Source of the DNA: Davidsoniella eucalypti
Taxonomy: Eukaryota > Ascomycota > Sordariomycetes > Microascales > Ceratocystidaceae
NCBI GenBank assembly: GCA_004009845.1
Contig: RMBW01000250.1
Location: 1 to 10,251 of the forward strand
DNA length: 10,251 nt
Reading direction: 5' to 3'
Shown here piece by piece: positions 1 to 8,380 of this stretch (position 1 is its first letter; each line of letters opens with the position of its first letter). A program made the translations under genes and the position numbers. The notes under the pieces are model-generated. The model saw only the letters and a list, made by a program, of their open reading frames with translations, had not been told where the DNA came from and made no database searches.

Positions 1-815
1 GTCAGAGCCTGGTTCCATAGGCTAGTCATCTCGGGATCCGCGAAGGGGGAGGTCACAGCTTCCTTAGTCGCTTTGTCGTCAGTCGGCGCGTCCTTGTCAG
101 GCTCCTGAGCCCAAACTGCGCCGATTACCACCAGGTCGTTGCTTGACTCACTTTCTCGAGGAGTTGGTGGAACGACTAGCCAGCCTTCGTCTCACTTTCG
201 TTGGCTGGCATGTTGGTCCCTTCTAGACAGGGCGTCTGGCACAACTGCTCAGTACCTGGGCGGTGGCGTAGGCAGAAACTAAAAGTCGAAAGCTCATATC
301 CCAGCGGCGTTGTCTCTCGGCCAGCGTTCTCTTGGTTTGAAAGTACTCCAAGTTACGGTGGTCGGTCCACACCACGAAGTCAACCCCTAGGAGGAAATGC
401 GGCCATTCTCGAATGGACCAGTAGATAGCCAACATCTCCTTTATCATTGAATGGTAATTGGCTTCGGGGGTGTAAGCTTGCGAGAGAAAAGCAATGGGGT
501 GCATGAGACCATCGTCTCCTCGCTGAGACAACTCTGCTCCCAGGGCGTAACCGGAAGAGTCTGCGTCAATACCGTTTCTCTCAGCGGGTCAAAGGGGGTC
601 AGAACAGGGGAGTGAGGAAGGCTCTCTTAACTCGGCGAAAGCGTGCGCACATGCGTCAGACCAACAAAAGGGGTATCCTTCTTGGTTAACCCTACCATCG
701 GCGCTATCATTTCAGACAGTCGAGGTACAAAGTCTCGATAGAAGTTGACAAAGCCGATGAATCCACGTAGACCTTTCAAAGTGTTGGAGAATTCCAGTTG
801 CGGATCGCAAGGGTT
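1..815 (-). pseudogene. Element A pol, RT C-terminus, RNase H and linker, multiply frameshifted
   Basis: In a functional copy this stretch would encode the end of the RT (connection region), RNase H and the linker leading to integrase. Recognisable pieces sit in all three minus frames: the GLRGFIGFVNFYRDFVPRLSE segment (about 697-775) and the RNase H segment with LAIYWSIREW and TDHRNLEYF (about 340-440). Against element B (5690-6500) I count well over ten one-base gaps, for example in the T run at 814-816, near 780, 662, 631, 605, 568, 465, 300 and 247, plus a two-base gap near 480. A few extra bases occur too, such as near 195 and 445. No continuous protein can be made. The gaps could be true decay or consensus errors in a repeat. 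Confidence 0.8.
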
Positions 816-3714
816 TCTCAGGGTCTGCCTTGATGCCAATACCTGGGCCAACAATGAAGCCGAGGAACTTGATTTCCTTAGCTAGGAACTGGCACTTGCG
901 GAGGTCGAGTTGTAGACCGGCGAGATCGAGCGCGTGGACAATTTCGAGCACTAACTTCCTGTGCTCTTCCTCAGTACCACTGGAGTAGATGTCCACATCG
1001 TCAATGTAGGCGCTGCAGCTGATGCCTAGCCATTTCCGAAGGACCGAATTGATGTAACGCTGGAACGCAGCAGGGGCATTAGTCAAACCGAAAGGGATAA
1101 CGTTCCATTCAAAGGCCCCTAGGGGAGTCCGAAATGCGGTTAACTCCTCGTAGCCAGGGGCGATACGAATGCGATGGAAGGCAGCAATGACATCGACCTT
1201 GGACACCCACTTGGCTCCGAAATTTGCCGAAGGTGTCGTGGATAAGGGTAAGGGGTATGAGTCCTTTTTGGAAATAGCGTTGACTGCGCGGTAGTCTACG
1301 CAGAAACGAATTCCACCTCCAGGTTTCTTTACAAATAGCACTGGAGAGCCCACTTCAGACTTTGTGTCCTTTATCCATCTTGTAGACAACAGTTCGGTCA
1401 ATGTCTTCTGCATTACCAATAGTTCTGCGCGAGACAGCGGATACAACGATTGTACAGGTAATGTCTTCCCTTCCAGCAGCTCGATTTTCAAGTCTACTCC
1501 AGGCCGGTGTGGCGGGAGGTCCTTCGAGGCTTTGGCTTCGAACGCAGAGGCAACAGGTCTTAACCATTCTGGGAGGGGTGGTCTTTCCAGTTCTTTCTGT
1601 TCCAACGCTCTGTTAACATCTTCTAGTGTGATGCGGTAAACAGCAGTGTCGTCGTTGTCGCAGAGTTTGTGGAATTCCTCAGGTGTTAACTCCTCAGCTG
1701 TAGTGACTTCAATCTGTCCAGAACGAGGGTGCAGGTGTACATCGTGGTTGATGAGCCAGCGTTGACCGAGTATCAGGTCTTCGGTTTGGCCGGGGACGAC
1801 GTAGGCCCAAATGTTCTCGTGGTGGTCAGGTAGATGTAGCGTAAACTGTGCTATCTGAGTGATGACCGGGGGGTCGGACTGGGAGGAGGCGAGGGAGACC
1901 TTGCGAGGCTCGATAGGCTGGGTTTGGGTAGCGTAGGGGAGTAGGCGCGGAGGGACGACGGCGAGGCAGAGGCAGCCACTGTCGACGAGAGCTTTAGTCG
2001 AAAGTTCATTAATAGACAAATCCAGTTCAATTAGGTCGTATTCAGACCCGTTCTCCGCTACCTTAGAGTCGACCTTGGCTACCGTCGTAGTGGTGTTGTC
2101 AGGGGGAGGTAGCACACGATCCATGGCCCGTTCGTCATACTTCGCGATTTCCTCACGCATTACCGTGCGTATGGCGTTGATAGACAGCTGGTTGTTGGAG
2201 GGACCTGGCTGGGAAGAGCGCTGGGGGCAACGGCGTGCGATGTGATCCTTGAGTCCACAGATAAAGCATGCGTTTTCGCGCATTAACCGGTGTCGTTCCG
2301 ACTCGGACAGTTTTGGTCTGTCTGAGCGGGTAGCAAGCTGAGGGCGGTTCTCCCGACGGGTCTGTTGGTCAGGCCGCTCTCTCCAGTTACTCGACTTGGT
2401 GTGCTCGGGCTTAGGGGTGGACTCAACGATGCGGCGCTTACCAGTGGGGCGGTCGAAGTGCTTCAAGAGGCTGTCAATGATGGCGTGGTATGAGTTGGAC
2501 TCCCAAGCCCATCCGGTGCGTTCAACCAAATCGTCACGCATGGCAGAACGTAGGATGTCGATCAACGTGGTGTCGTCGTGAATGCCGGCTTCCATGGCTA
2601 GGGTTTCGAATCGGAGGTGGAAGGCCTTGAAGGTTTCACGATCTCCCTGAGCGGACTTGTAGAAGGCGATGCGAGCGTTAGTGAGTCGTTCTCGCGACCG
2701 GAACATATCGTCGAGTTTCTCCAGCAGCAGATCGTAGGGTCTGGATCGTTGGCAGATAGAGTCGAAAAAGACGTTCAACTTGGCTTGCGTGTTCGTGCCT
2801 AAGCGGCCGTACAGGTAGACTGCTTTGGAGAGGTCACCGCCTAGGGCTGTTCCATCGATTAACATCTTGTTCGTTGCCAGTCTTCTCCAGATCTCGTAGT
2901 CAGAGTGCAAGCCGCTGAATTCGCTAAGTAGAGGCTGGACCTGACGGGGTAGGTTTTGGCTGGACGAGACGGGTAGTGGCTGAGGAGCAGGGGCAGGCGG
3001 TAGCGGAGGAGCGGCAGTATCATGACGCTCTTTGGCGAACAGCATTTGACCGAGTCGATTCATCATAGACTTCATTTCTACCATGTCAGTTTGCAGAGAG
3101 TCCAGACGGTCGGCTTCACGCGAGGGTTGGCGACCACGGTCAGATTCAGGGTAGGTATCGCGGGGTCTCATGCTTTCGGCCAGACGTGCCAGGTCAGAGG
3201 TATCAGATGGGATGTCACTGGCGTCGTCTTCATCGTCTGCGGGTAGGGGGTTGCGAGAAGTGGTTACTCGACTCAGGGTGCGTGCATGAGTTGTCTCGGT
3301 CGCGATCAATTGTTCAGTGGTTTCCCTGGCCTTGGAGCGTGCTCTCGTGGGGGTGCGAGGCAGGCCCATGAATGGTGACTTGAGAAGAGAAGGGCGGAGC
3401 GAGGTTCGAGCAACGCGTTCCTGACGCGTACGTGCTTGGCCGATGTGAACATGGCCGACAAAACCGCTGGTGAAAGATAGATGTCCTAGGTGGCTGTGGA
3501 AATGCTGACTGTGACTAAGGATGTCACGGGAGGCAGGGCAGAATCCTAGGACGGCAGCGAGGCGCGCGCGTTCCTTACGTTTAAAGAGTGCAAGGTAGCA
3601 CCAGCCGGGTCTACTCCAGGGTCGATCCTCGGGTAGGCCTACGGCCGACAGCGTGTAACCCTCAGGAGGTTCCTGGCTGGGGTCCAGGAGGTGTACGCGG
3701 GCCAGGGCTAGTTT
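816..3714 (-). pseudogene. Element A gag-protease-RT, 5'-truncated single open frame
   Basis: This is one uninterrupted frame of about 965 codons covering Gag, protease and most of RT. The frame stays open upstream through the LTR to 3852, but those 46 codons are LTR sequence and no ATG opens them, so they are not a real N-terminus. Visible parts: a His/Cys-rich Gag N-terminal block (3448-3663); a capsid-like region (about 2500-2940); a CCHC zinc knuckle, C-X2-C-X4-H-X4-C (2227-2268); an aspartic protease LVDSG site (Asp codon 1981-1983); and the RT YIDD catalytic motif (997-1008). Gag and Pol are fused in one frame here, unlike B. Three one-base gaps at about 1216-1246 scramble a short RT patch and cancel out in frame. 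Without a start, RNase H or integrase this copy should be dead by itself. Confidence 0.85.
2227..2268 (-). other. Zinc knuckle (nucleocapsid) of element A Gag
   Basis: The 14 codons give CFICGLKDHIARRC, a classical CCHC knuckle (C-X2-C-X4-H-X4-C). It is flanked by basic, Arg-rich stretches typical of the RNA-binding end of Gag, which packages the element RNA. The matching knuckle in element B is at 8060-8101. Confidence 0.9.
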
Positions 3715-3893
3715 TGAGACGATATACGAGGATTTGCGAGGAAAAATGGTCGTAAAGATGAATTGAATTGAGACCGATGAGGGAGAAAGAGAAACTAAGA
3801 CTAAACTACGAGGGAATCGGTCCCTATTTATGTCAAAGTCAAGTAGGGCCAAGGCATGACTTGGCCAATACTGATGGGCCTTAGACCCTTACA
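3715..3893 (-). repeat. 3' LTR of element B
   Basis: This is a 179 bp direct repeat of 10073-10251, with no difference found on base-by-base reading. On the minus strand it begins TGTAAG and ends GTCTCA. It follows the polypurine tract at 3898-3908, which fixes its start. Its other end meets element A's gag at 3714. The bases beyond each inner LTR end differ (TTTTGAG after the 5' LTR, AAACTAG after this one), which marks the boundary. Confidence 0.95.
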
Positions 3894-3897
3894 ATAG

Positions 3898-3908
3898 TCT
3901 CCCCCCCC
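3898..3908 (-). promoter_or_regulatory. Polypurine tract of element B
   Basis: The minus strand reads GGGGGGGGAGA, eleven purines, followed by CTAT and then the LTR start TGTAAG. A purine run resistant to RNase H just before the 3' LTR is the usual primer for plus-strand DNA synthesis. The four-base gap to the LTR is a little larger than in many elements. The tract also confirms that the element runs on the minus strand. Confidence 0.85.
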
Positions 3909-4182
3909 ACCGGCAGAAAAAATTTACTAATTTTACAACAAAAACCCATAAAAACTCCTTCAAACAACCAATACAATATGACAAATAACAGAAAACAAGA
4001 TGAGCCATGGTAACAATCCAATAAAACAAAAATAACACTTTCCAAACAGGGTAAAGATACCGGAAGCGGTAGGCGCTAGGGGGCGCAAGCGGTCGTCGTG
4101 GCGCAGTGATGTGCAGCACAGCCTCCAATCGGGGAGGATTGCGTGTGTCGAGGGTCACGCCGTAGCCCTTGTCGGATCTGCT
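3909..4182 (-). other. 3' untranslated segment of element B
   Basis: About 270 bp lie between the stop of the chromodomain frame and the polypurine tract. The half next to the LTR (about 3915-4050) is AT-rich, with T and G on the coding strand, so conceptual translations look hydrophobic. I see no conserved domain. The only long frame here (3889-4158) has no ATG at its start and runs into the LTR. This is most likely 3' UTR. Confidence 0.6.
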
Positions 4183-4791
4183 CTACGACAATAACCAGGC
4201 AGTGTACAGAGACTGGACAGTAATATCCCAGTTCTTCTTGGTTTTCTCCGTGAAGATGCGCCAGGCAACAGTGTCTTCCACATGTTCCAGAGGTTCCCAC
4301 GTCGCATCTTGGTAGCCTAGCCATTTGACGAGGGCTTGCTTGTGACCTCGGGAAGTGCGCTGTTTCAATATTGCCTCCACCCTGTACTCACCAGCCTCCA
4401 ATGAGGGGTCCTCAAGCGCTTCCCTAGCCGTGATTGCGACAGGCTCATCGTCCTGAATCTCCTGAGATGGCAGGGGGTTGTTTGGGGCGCGTCGGATGAG
4501 GCTTACATGAAAGACTGGGTGAATATCCGAGGGTACGTTCAGGCGAACGTTATGGCTGCCTACAACTTCCAGGACAGTGTACCGTCTAGCTAGCCAGTCT
4601 AGCTTCTTTGAAGGCCTTTCCGTAGTCAGGTGCTTCGTGTTTAGGTAAACTAGGTCTCCTACTTTGAAACTTTCAGAGGGCTGGCGAAGACGGTTAGCAC
4701 TGTTCTCCTGGTGTTCTTGGGCGGCTGCCATGGCGACAATAGCGAACTGGGTGGCATCACTTAGCTTTGCTAACCAATCCTGGGCCCGCGT
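4183..4791 (-). CDS. Element B integrase C-terminus with GPY/F module and chromodomain
   Basis: This is the C-terminal end of Pol, cut from the main pol frame by a one-base shift near 4785. The in-frame homology begins about 4790, although the first ATG is at 4731. Numbered from that ATG, residues 24-82 form the GPY/F-type DNA-binding module (VGDLVYL, then HPVFHVSL). Residues 116-160 form a chromodomain: Tyr116 in EYRVE, Trp137 and Tyr140 in KWLGY, and the WEPLEH segment. All three aromatic-cage positions are kept. In fungal chromoviruses of this type such chromodomains read methylated histone H3 and direct insertion to heterochromatin. The frame ends in a stop at 4183. It should be one protein with the upstream pol and is unlikely to be translated from its own start. 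Confidence 0.88.
   Translation of the reverse strand, partial: TRAQDWLAKLSDATQFAIVAMAAAQEHQENSANRLRQPSESFKVGDLVYLNTKHLTTERPSKKLDWLARRYTVLEVVGSHNVRLNVPSDIHPVFHVSLIRRAPNNPLPSQEIQDDEPVAITAREALEDPSLEAGEYRVEAILKQRTSRGHKQALVKWLGYQDATWEPLEHVEDTVAWRIFTEKTKKNWDITVQSLYTAWLLS
4252..4386 (-). other. Chromodomain of element B integrase
   Basis: About 45 codons have the HP1-like layout: EYRVEAIL as the first strand, ALVKWLGY as the middle strand, then DATWEPLEHV before the final helix. The three cage aromatics (Tyr, Trp, Tyr) are all present, as in chromodomains that bind trimethyl-lysine. Binding itself is inferred. Confidence 0.88.
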
Positions 4792-7784
4792 ACTGGAGAC
4801 TTATTCGAGGCTGGGGGCCCTTGTACAGATGGTTCGATAATGTCGACGTTAAAACCGTGGGTCATGAAGAAAGGAGAGAGGCCTGTAGCGGAAGAGATCC
4901 TGTTGTTTAGGGCGAGTTGCGCTTGAGGCAGCAAGGAGGCCCAGTCGTCCTGGGCAAAGGAACAGAAATTGCGCAGGTATGTCTCAATCTCCTGATTACT
5001 GCGTTCTTGGCTGCCATCCGTCTGCGGATGGAACGCTGTGGACAGGCGACGCTGAATGCCGAACCGGCGACATACTTCTCCCCAGAATAATTGAGCAAAT
5101 TGAGGCCCTCTGTCGGAGACAATTGCTTGAGGAAAACCGTGGTGCGAGAAAACATGGATTAGCAAGGCTTCAGCGGTGGCTTGTGCGGTTGTAGACGACA
5201 TAGGGATCAGGATTTGGGACTTAGACAGGCGGTCGGTGACACCCAGAATGGAAGTATAGCCCGAAGAGGTAGGTAGTGGGCCAATAAAGTCCATTGCTAG
5301 TTCAGCCCAGGGTCTAGACGGTACAGGCAGAGGTTTCAATAGACCGCGCTTCTGCTCTCGCCAGATCTTGCTCTTGCCGCAAGAGGAGCAGTTGGACACG
5401 AATCGTCGGACGTCGTTAGTCAGGCCAGGCCAGGCATACTCGCGCGATACAAGATCACGAGTGATTGCTCTTCCTGGGTGTCCGGCCAGAGTAGAGTCGT
5501 GAATTTGCTGGATGATCTTGGTTCTCAGGGGTTCGTAATATGGGACCCAAAGTCTATCACGCCAGCGCAGCAGTCCGTCTTGGTCAACCTTACATTCGCT
5601 CATCTGCCATTGCAGACCCCAGTCGGCGGGGAACGAGCGGGCTTCGTCTCGTACTAATTTACGAGCCAGCCACCAGCGGTTATTATTGGCAAGGGCTTGG
5701 TTCCATAGGTCAGTCATCTCGGGATCAGCGAAAGGGGATGATACTACTTCTCTAGTTGCGTTATCGTCAGTCGGCGCATCCTTGTCTGGCTCCTGAGCCC
5801 AAACTGCGCCAATTACTACCAGGTCATTGCTCGCCTCACTCTTCTCGAGGAGTTGATGCACACGACTAGCCAGCCTATCGTCTTTTTCGTCGGCTGGCAT
5901 GTCCTGGTCCCTTCTTGAAAGGGCGTCTGGTACAACTTGCTCGGTGCCTGGGCGATGGCGCAGGCAGAAGCTGAAGTCAGAGAGCTCATATCCCCAGCGA
6001 CGCTGTCTCTCGGCAAGCGTCCTCTTAGTGCGAAAGTACTCCAGATTACGGTGGTCAGTGTATACCACAAAGTCAACCCCTAGGAGGAAATGGCGCCATT
6101 CTCGAATGGACCAGTAAATAGCCAACATCTCCTTGTCGTGAATCGGGTAATTGGCTTCCGGGGGAGTAAGTTTGCGCGAGAGAAAGGCGATGGGGTGCAT
6201 AAGGCCATCATCGCCTCGCTGGGATAATTCTGCTCCTAAGGCGTAACCAGACGAGTCGGCGGTCAGTACAGTTTCTTTCAGGGGGTCAAAAGGAGTCAGA
6301 ACAGGGGGAGTAAGGAAGGCTTTCTTAACTTCGGCAAAAGAGTGAGCGCAGGCATCAGACCATACGAAAGGGGTGTCCTTCTTGGTTAACCCTACCAGAG
6401 GCGCCATTAATTCTGACAGTCGAGGCACAAAATCTCTGTAGAAATTCACGAAGCCAATAAACCCGCGTAAACCTTTCAATGTCGTAGGTGGTTTCCATTC
6501 ACGAATCGCTAGGGTTTTCTCGGGGTCAGCCTTGATACCAATACCTGGGCCGACTATGAATCCGAGGAACTTAATCTCCTTAGCCAGAAATTGACACTTG
6601 CGCAAGTCGAGTTGGAGGCCGGCTTGGTCGAGTGCGTGGACGATCTCGAGCACTAGTTGTCTATGCTCCTCCTCAGTACCGCTGGAGTAAATATCCACGT
6701 CATCGATATAAGCGCTGCAGCTAATACCCAGCCATTTCCGAAGGACCGAGTTGATGTAGCGTTGGAAAGCGGCAGGGGCATTGGTCAGACCGAAAGGGAT
6801 GACGTTCCATTCGAAGGCCCCTAGGGGAGTCCGAAAAGCGGTTAACTCCTCATAGCCAGGGGCTATACGAATACGATGAAAAGCGGCAATAACATCTACC
6901 TTGGACACCCACTTGGCTTCCGAAATTTGCCGCAGGGTGTCATGGATAAGGGGTAAGGGGTATGAGTCCTTTTTGGAAATAGCGTTGACTGCGCGGTAGT
7001 CTACGCAGAAACGAATTCCACCTCCAGGTTTCTTTACAAATAGCACTGGAGAGCCCACTTCAGACTTTGTGTCCTTTATCCATTTAGTAGCCAGTAGTTC
7101 CGTCAGCGTCTTCTGCATCACCAACAACTCTGCGCGAGACAACGGGTACAGCGATTGTATAGGTAACGTCTTTCCCTCCAGCAGCTCGATCTTCAAGTCC
7201 ACTCCAGGCCGGTGCGGCGGGAGGTCCTTGGACGCTTTTGCCTCGAAGGCAGAGGCTACGGGTCTTAACCACTCAGGTAGCGGCGGTCTCTCCTGTTCCT
7301 TTTGCGCTAATGCTCTGTTAACGTCCTCCAGCGTAATACGGAAGATGGCGAGGTCGTCGTCGTTGTCGCAAAGGGCATGAAATTCGTCGGGAGTAAGTTC
7401 TTCGGCTGTAGGTACTTCAATCTGCCCGGAACGAGGGTGCAAGTGCACGTCGTGGTTGATGAGCCAGCGTTGACCGAGTATCAGGTCTTCGGTCTGGCCG
7501 GGGACGACGTAGGCCCATATGTCCTCGTGGTGGTCGGGCAAGTGTAGTGTGAACTGGGCGATTTGGGTGATGACGGGAGGACTGGTTTGCGATGCAGCGA
7601 GTGATACCTTACGAGGTTCGATGGGTAATGTCTTCGTGGCGTAGGCGAGTAGGCGCGGGGGCACGACGGCGAGGCAGAGACAGCCACTGTCGACGAGAGC
7701 CTTCGTAGAAAAGGTATTCATAGATAAATCTAGATACGTTCCCTTAGCTCCCATCTCTAATCTAACTATCTGTTCGCCTTCCAT
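4770..7784 (-). CDS. pol: Element B pol: protease, reverse transcriptase, RNase H, integrase core
   Basis: The 1004-codon frame carries the enzymes of the element. Protease: LVDSGC with Asp32. RT: Asp297 in KVDV, and YIDD at 359-362 (6699-6710). RNase H: Asp510, Glu552 in DKEMLAIYW, Asp577 in TDHRN, and a later Asp620. Integrase: zinc-binding His762, His769, Cys799 and Cys802, then catalytic Asp832, Asp891 and Glu927 with the standard 35-residue gap between the last two. Every catalytic residue I looked for is present. The first ATG is at 7784, but the frame is open upstream to the Gag stop (7823-7825), and in element A Gag and protease are one frame, so this ATG may not be the true start. 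The last few codons before the stop at 4770 are out of the ancestral frame because of the shift near 4785. Confidence 0.93.
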   Translation of the reverse strand: MEGEQIVRLEMGAKGTYLDLSMNTFSTKALVDSGCLCLAVVPPRLLAYATKTLPIEPRKVSLAASQTSPPVITQIAQFTLHLPDHHEDIWAYVVPGQTEDLILGQRWLINHDVHLHPRSGQIEVPTAEELTPDEFHALCDNDDDLAIFRITLEDVNRALAQKEQERPPLPEWLRPVASAFEAKASKDLPPHRPGVDLKIELLEGKTLPIQSLYPLSRAELLVMQKTLTELLATKWIKDTKSEVGSPVLFVKKPGGGIRFCVDYRAVNAISKKDSYPLPLIHDTLRQISEAKWVSKVDVIAAFHRIRIAPGYEELTAFRTPLGAFEWNVIPFGLTNAPAAFQRYINSVLRKWLGISCSAYIDDVDIYSSGTEEEHRQLVLEIVHALDQAGLQLDLRKCQFLAKEIKFLGFIVGPGIGIKADPEKTLAIREWKPPTTLKGLRGFIGFVNFYRDFVPRLSELMAPLVGLTKKDTPFVWSDACAHSFAEVKKAFLTPPVLTPFDPLKETVLTADSSGYALGAELSQRGDDGLMHPIAFLSRKLTPPEANYPIHDKEMLAIYWSIREWRHFLLGVDFVVYTDHRNLEYFRTKRTLAERQRRWGYELSDFSFCLRHRPGTEQVVPDALSRRDQDMPADEKDDRLASRVHQLLEKSEASNDLVVIGAVWAQEPDKDAPTDDNATREVVSSPFADPEMTDLWNQALANNNRWWLARKLVRDEARSFPADWGLQWQMSECKVDQDGLLRWRDRLWVPYYEPLRTKIIQQIHDSTLAGHPGRAITRDLVSREYAWPGLTNDVRRFVSNCSSCGKSKIWREQKRGLLKPLPVPSRPWAELAMDFIGPLPTSSGYTSILGVTDRLSKSQILIPMSSTTAQATAEALLIHVFSHHGFPQAIVSDRGPQFAQLFWGEVCRRFGIQRRLSTAFHPQTDGSQERSNQEIETYLRNFCSFAQDDWASLLPQAQLALNNRISSATGLSPFFMTHGFNVDIIEPSVQGPPASNKSPVRGPRIG
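4781..4792 (-). other. Frameshift 4 in element B (integrase to GPY/F module)
   Basis: The pol frame drifts into a stop at 4770, while the frame one base earlier continues into the integrase tail (RAQDWLAKL, then the ATG at 4731). The shift lies in or near GC-rich GCGGGCCC. It is equivalent to loss of one base. Element A does not cover this part, so the ancestral length cannot be checked within the window. Confidence 0.75.
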
Positions 7785-7822
7785 CGTATCCTCCTTACCA
7801 GGGCGCGACTTGTCCTGGTCAC

Positions 7823-7830
7823 CTAAAAAT
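7823..7830 (-). other. Frameshift 3 in element B: Gag stop and minus-one entry to Pol
   Basis: The minus strand reads GAT TTT TAG in the Gag frame. The minus-one frame (TTT TTA GGT) is open and runs straight into protease. One extra T in the run would fuse Gag and Pol, as they are in element A. Either a T was lost from the run, or ribosomes slip on T5 beside the stop. It is not a canonical X XXY YYZ slippery heptamer in this frame. Confidence 0.6.
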
Positions 7831-8059
7831 CCATCAAATCATCCTCATCAGTGGCCGGGCGGTGCGTGTTGGTAGAGGCCACCACGGCGGTGCTTTCGGA
7901 CGAGGGCAGCAGGCGATCCATCATCAGGTGGTCCGTTTTCGCAAGTTCTTCACGTACCGCGGGGCGGACTTCATCGCGTATGGCCGTCTTCACAGCGCTG
8001 TTGATTGCGTTGACCAGCACCTTGTTCGTCTTGGGTCCGTGTAAGGTTCTGCGAGAGGG

Positions 8060-8101
8060 GCATTGGTTGGCGATGTGCCCGGGCTGTGAGCAGATGAAGC
8101 A
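8060..8101 (-). other. Zinc knuckle (nucleocapsid) of element B Gag
   Basis: The spacing C-X2-C-X4-H-X4-C is exact (CFICSQPGHIANQC) and matches the knuckle in element A position for position. This is the Gag part expected to bind and package element RNA. Confidence 0.9.
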
Positions 8102-8371
8102 GACTCCTTCTCGAAACATGCGATTGCGTTCAGCAGGGTTAGGACGTGGCCTATCATTGCGGGGTTGCTGCGGTTGACGAGGTGCGTTGTTACGTGAAGG
8201 GGGCTCGGCACGCGCTCTCCAGTTGTCGCTATCGCGGTAGTGGGTAGGACGCGAGGTCTTCTTCGTGTAAGGACCGTAGTAATCGTGGTGGCGGCTGAAA
8301 TGGTCGAGCAGGCTCTCAGTGACTTCCCTGTAAGTAGGCAGGCTCCAGAGGATGGTGGTTTTGACCACTAG

Positions 8372-8380
8372 CTCTTCCGT
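8372..8380 (-). other. Frameshift 2 in element B gag
   Basis: The frame that is open between about 8580 and 8380 (MFRSRARKSQAR onward) hits a TAG here (RRATRKS, then stop). The frame one base earlier continues ELVV, matching LVER in element A. This is equivalent to loss of one base. Confidence 0.75.

Larger units (their letters stand above)
1..3714 (-). mobile_element. Element A: truncated Ty3/Gypsy (chromovirus-like) retrotransposon, interrupted by element B
   Basis: This minus-strand retroelement fragment holds, in order, Gag without its first residues, protease, RT, RNase H and the start of the pol linker toward integrase. Every part aligns with element B in the same window, so both belong to one family; Pol is far more similar than Gag. 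At its 5' side A stops at 3714, directly against an LTR. The bases there lack the primer-binding site and leader seen beside B's other LTR, so this LTR is B's 3' LTR and not A's own. At the left edge A continues out of view before the integrase. A chromodomain is not visible in A itself; the chromovirus label rests on similarity to B. Confidence 0.88.
7823..8375 (-). pseudogene. gag: Element B Gag C-terminal part with zinc knuckle
   Basis: This is the nucleocapsid end of Gag, in a frame different from the N-terminal part because of shifts near 8580 and 8375. The segment starting ELVVKTTILW aligns with the end of the capsid-like region of element A. An Arg/Pro-rich basic stretch follows, then a CCHC knuckle CFICSQPGHIANQC (8060-8101), then a helix-like segment rich in charged residues, ending DDLMDF and a stop at 7823-7825. 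No ATG opens this frame; it begins in the middle of a domain. Pol follows in the minus-one frame after a T5 run. Confidence 0.83.

Noticed and set aside
1..850. Repeat-induced point mutation as the cause of decay in element A
   Set aside because: The changes are mainly one-base gaps and not C-to-T or G-to-A substitutions.
1364..1639. Plus-strand frames over pol, also at 7069-7380 and 7851-8177
   Set aside because: They are antisense shadows of protease, RT and Gag coding sequence, with no independent features; the paired frames in A and B simply reflect the homology of the two elements.
3715..3852. LTR-encoded N-terminus fused to element A Gag
   Set aside because: The frame is open through the LTR by chance and begins at TTG. 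The homology with B's Gag starts only at 3714.
3715..3893. This LTR being the 5' LTR of element A
   Set aside because: No primer-binding site or leader follows it on the A side, while a polypurine tract lies on its B side, so it functions as B's 3' LTR.
3889..4158. Hydrophobic 89-codon frame downstream of pol, in the place of an env-like gene
   Set aside because: It starts with GTG and not ATG, its hydrophobicity comes from T-rich sequence, and it ends in the LTR. No motif supports it.
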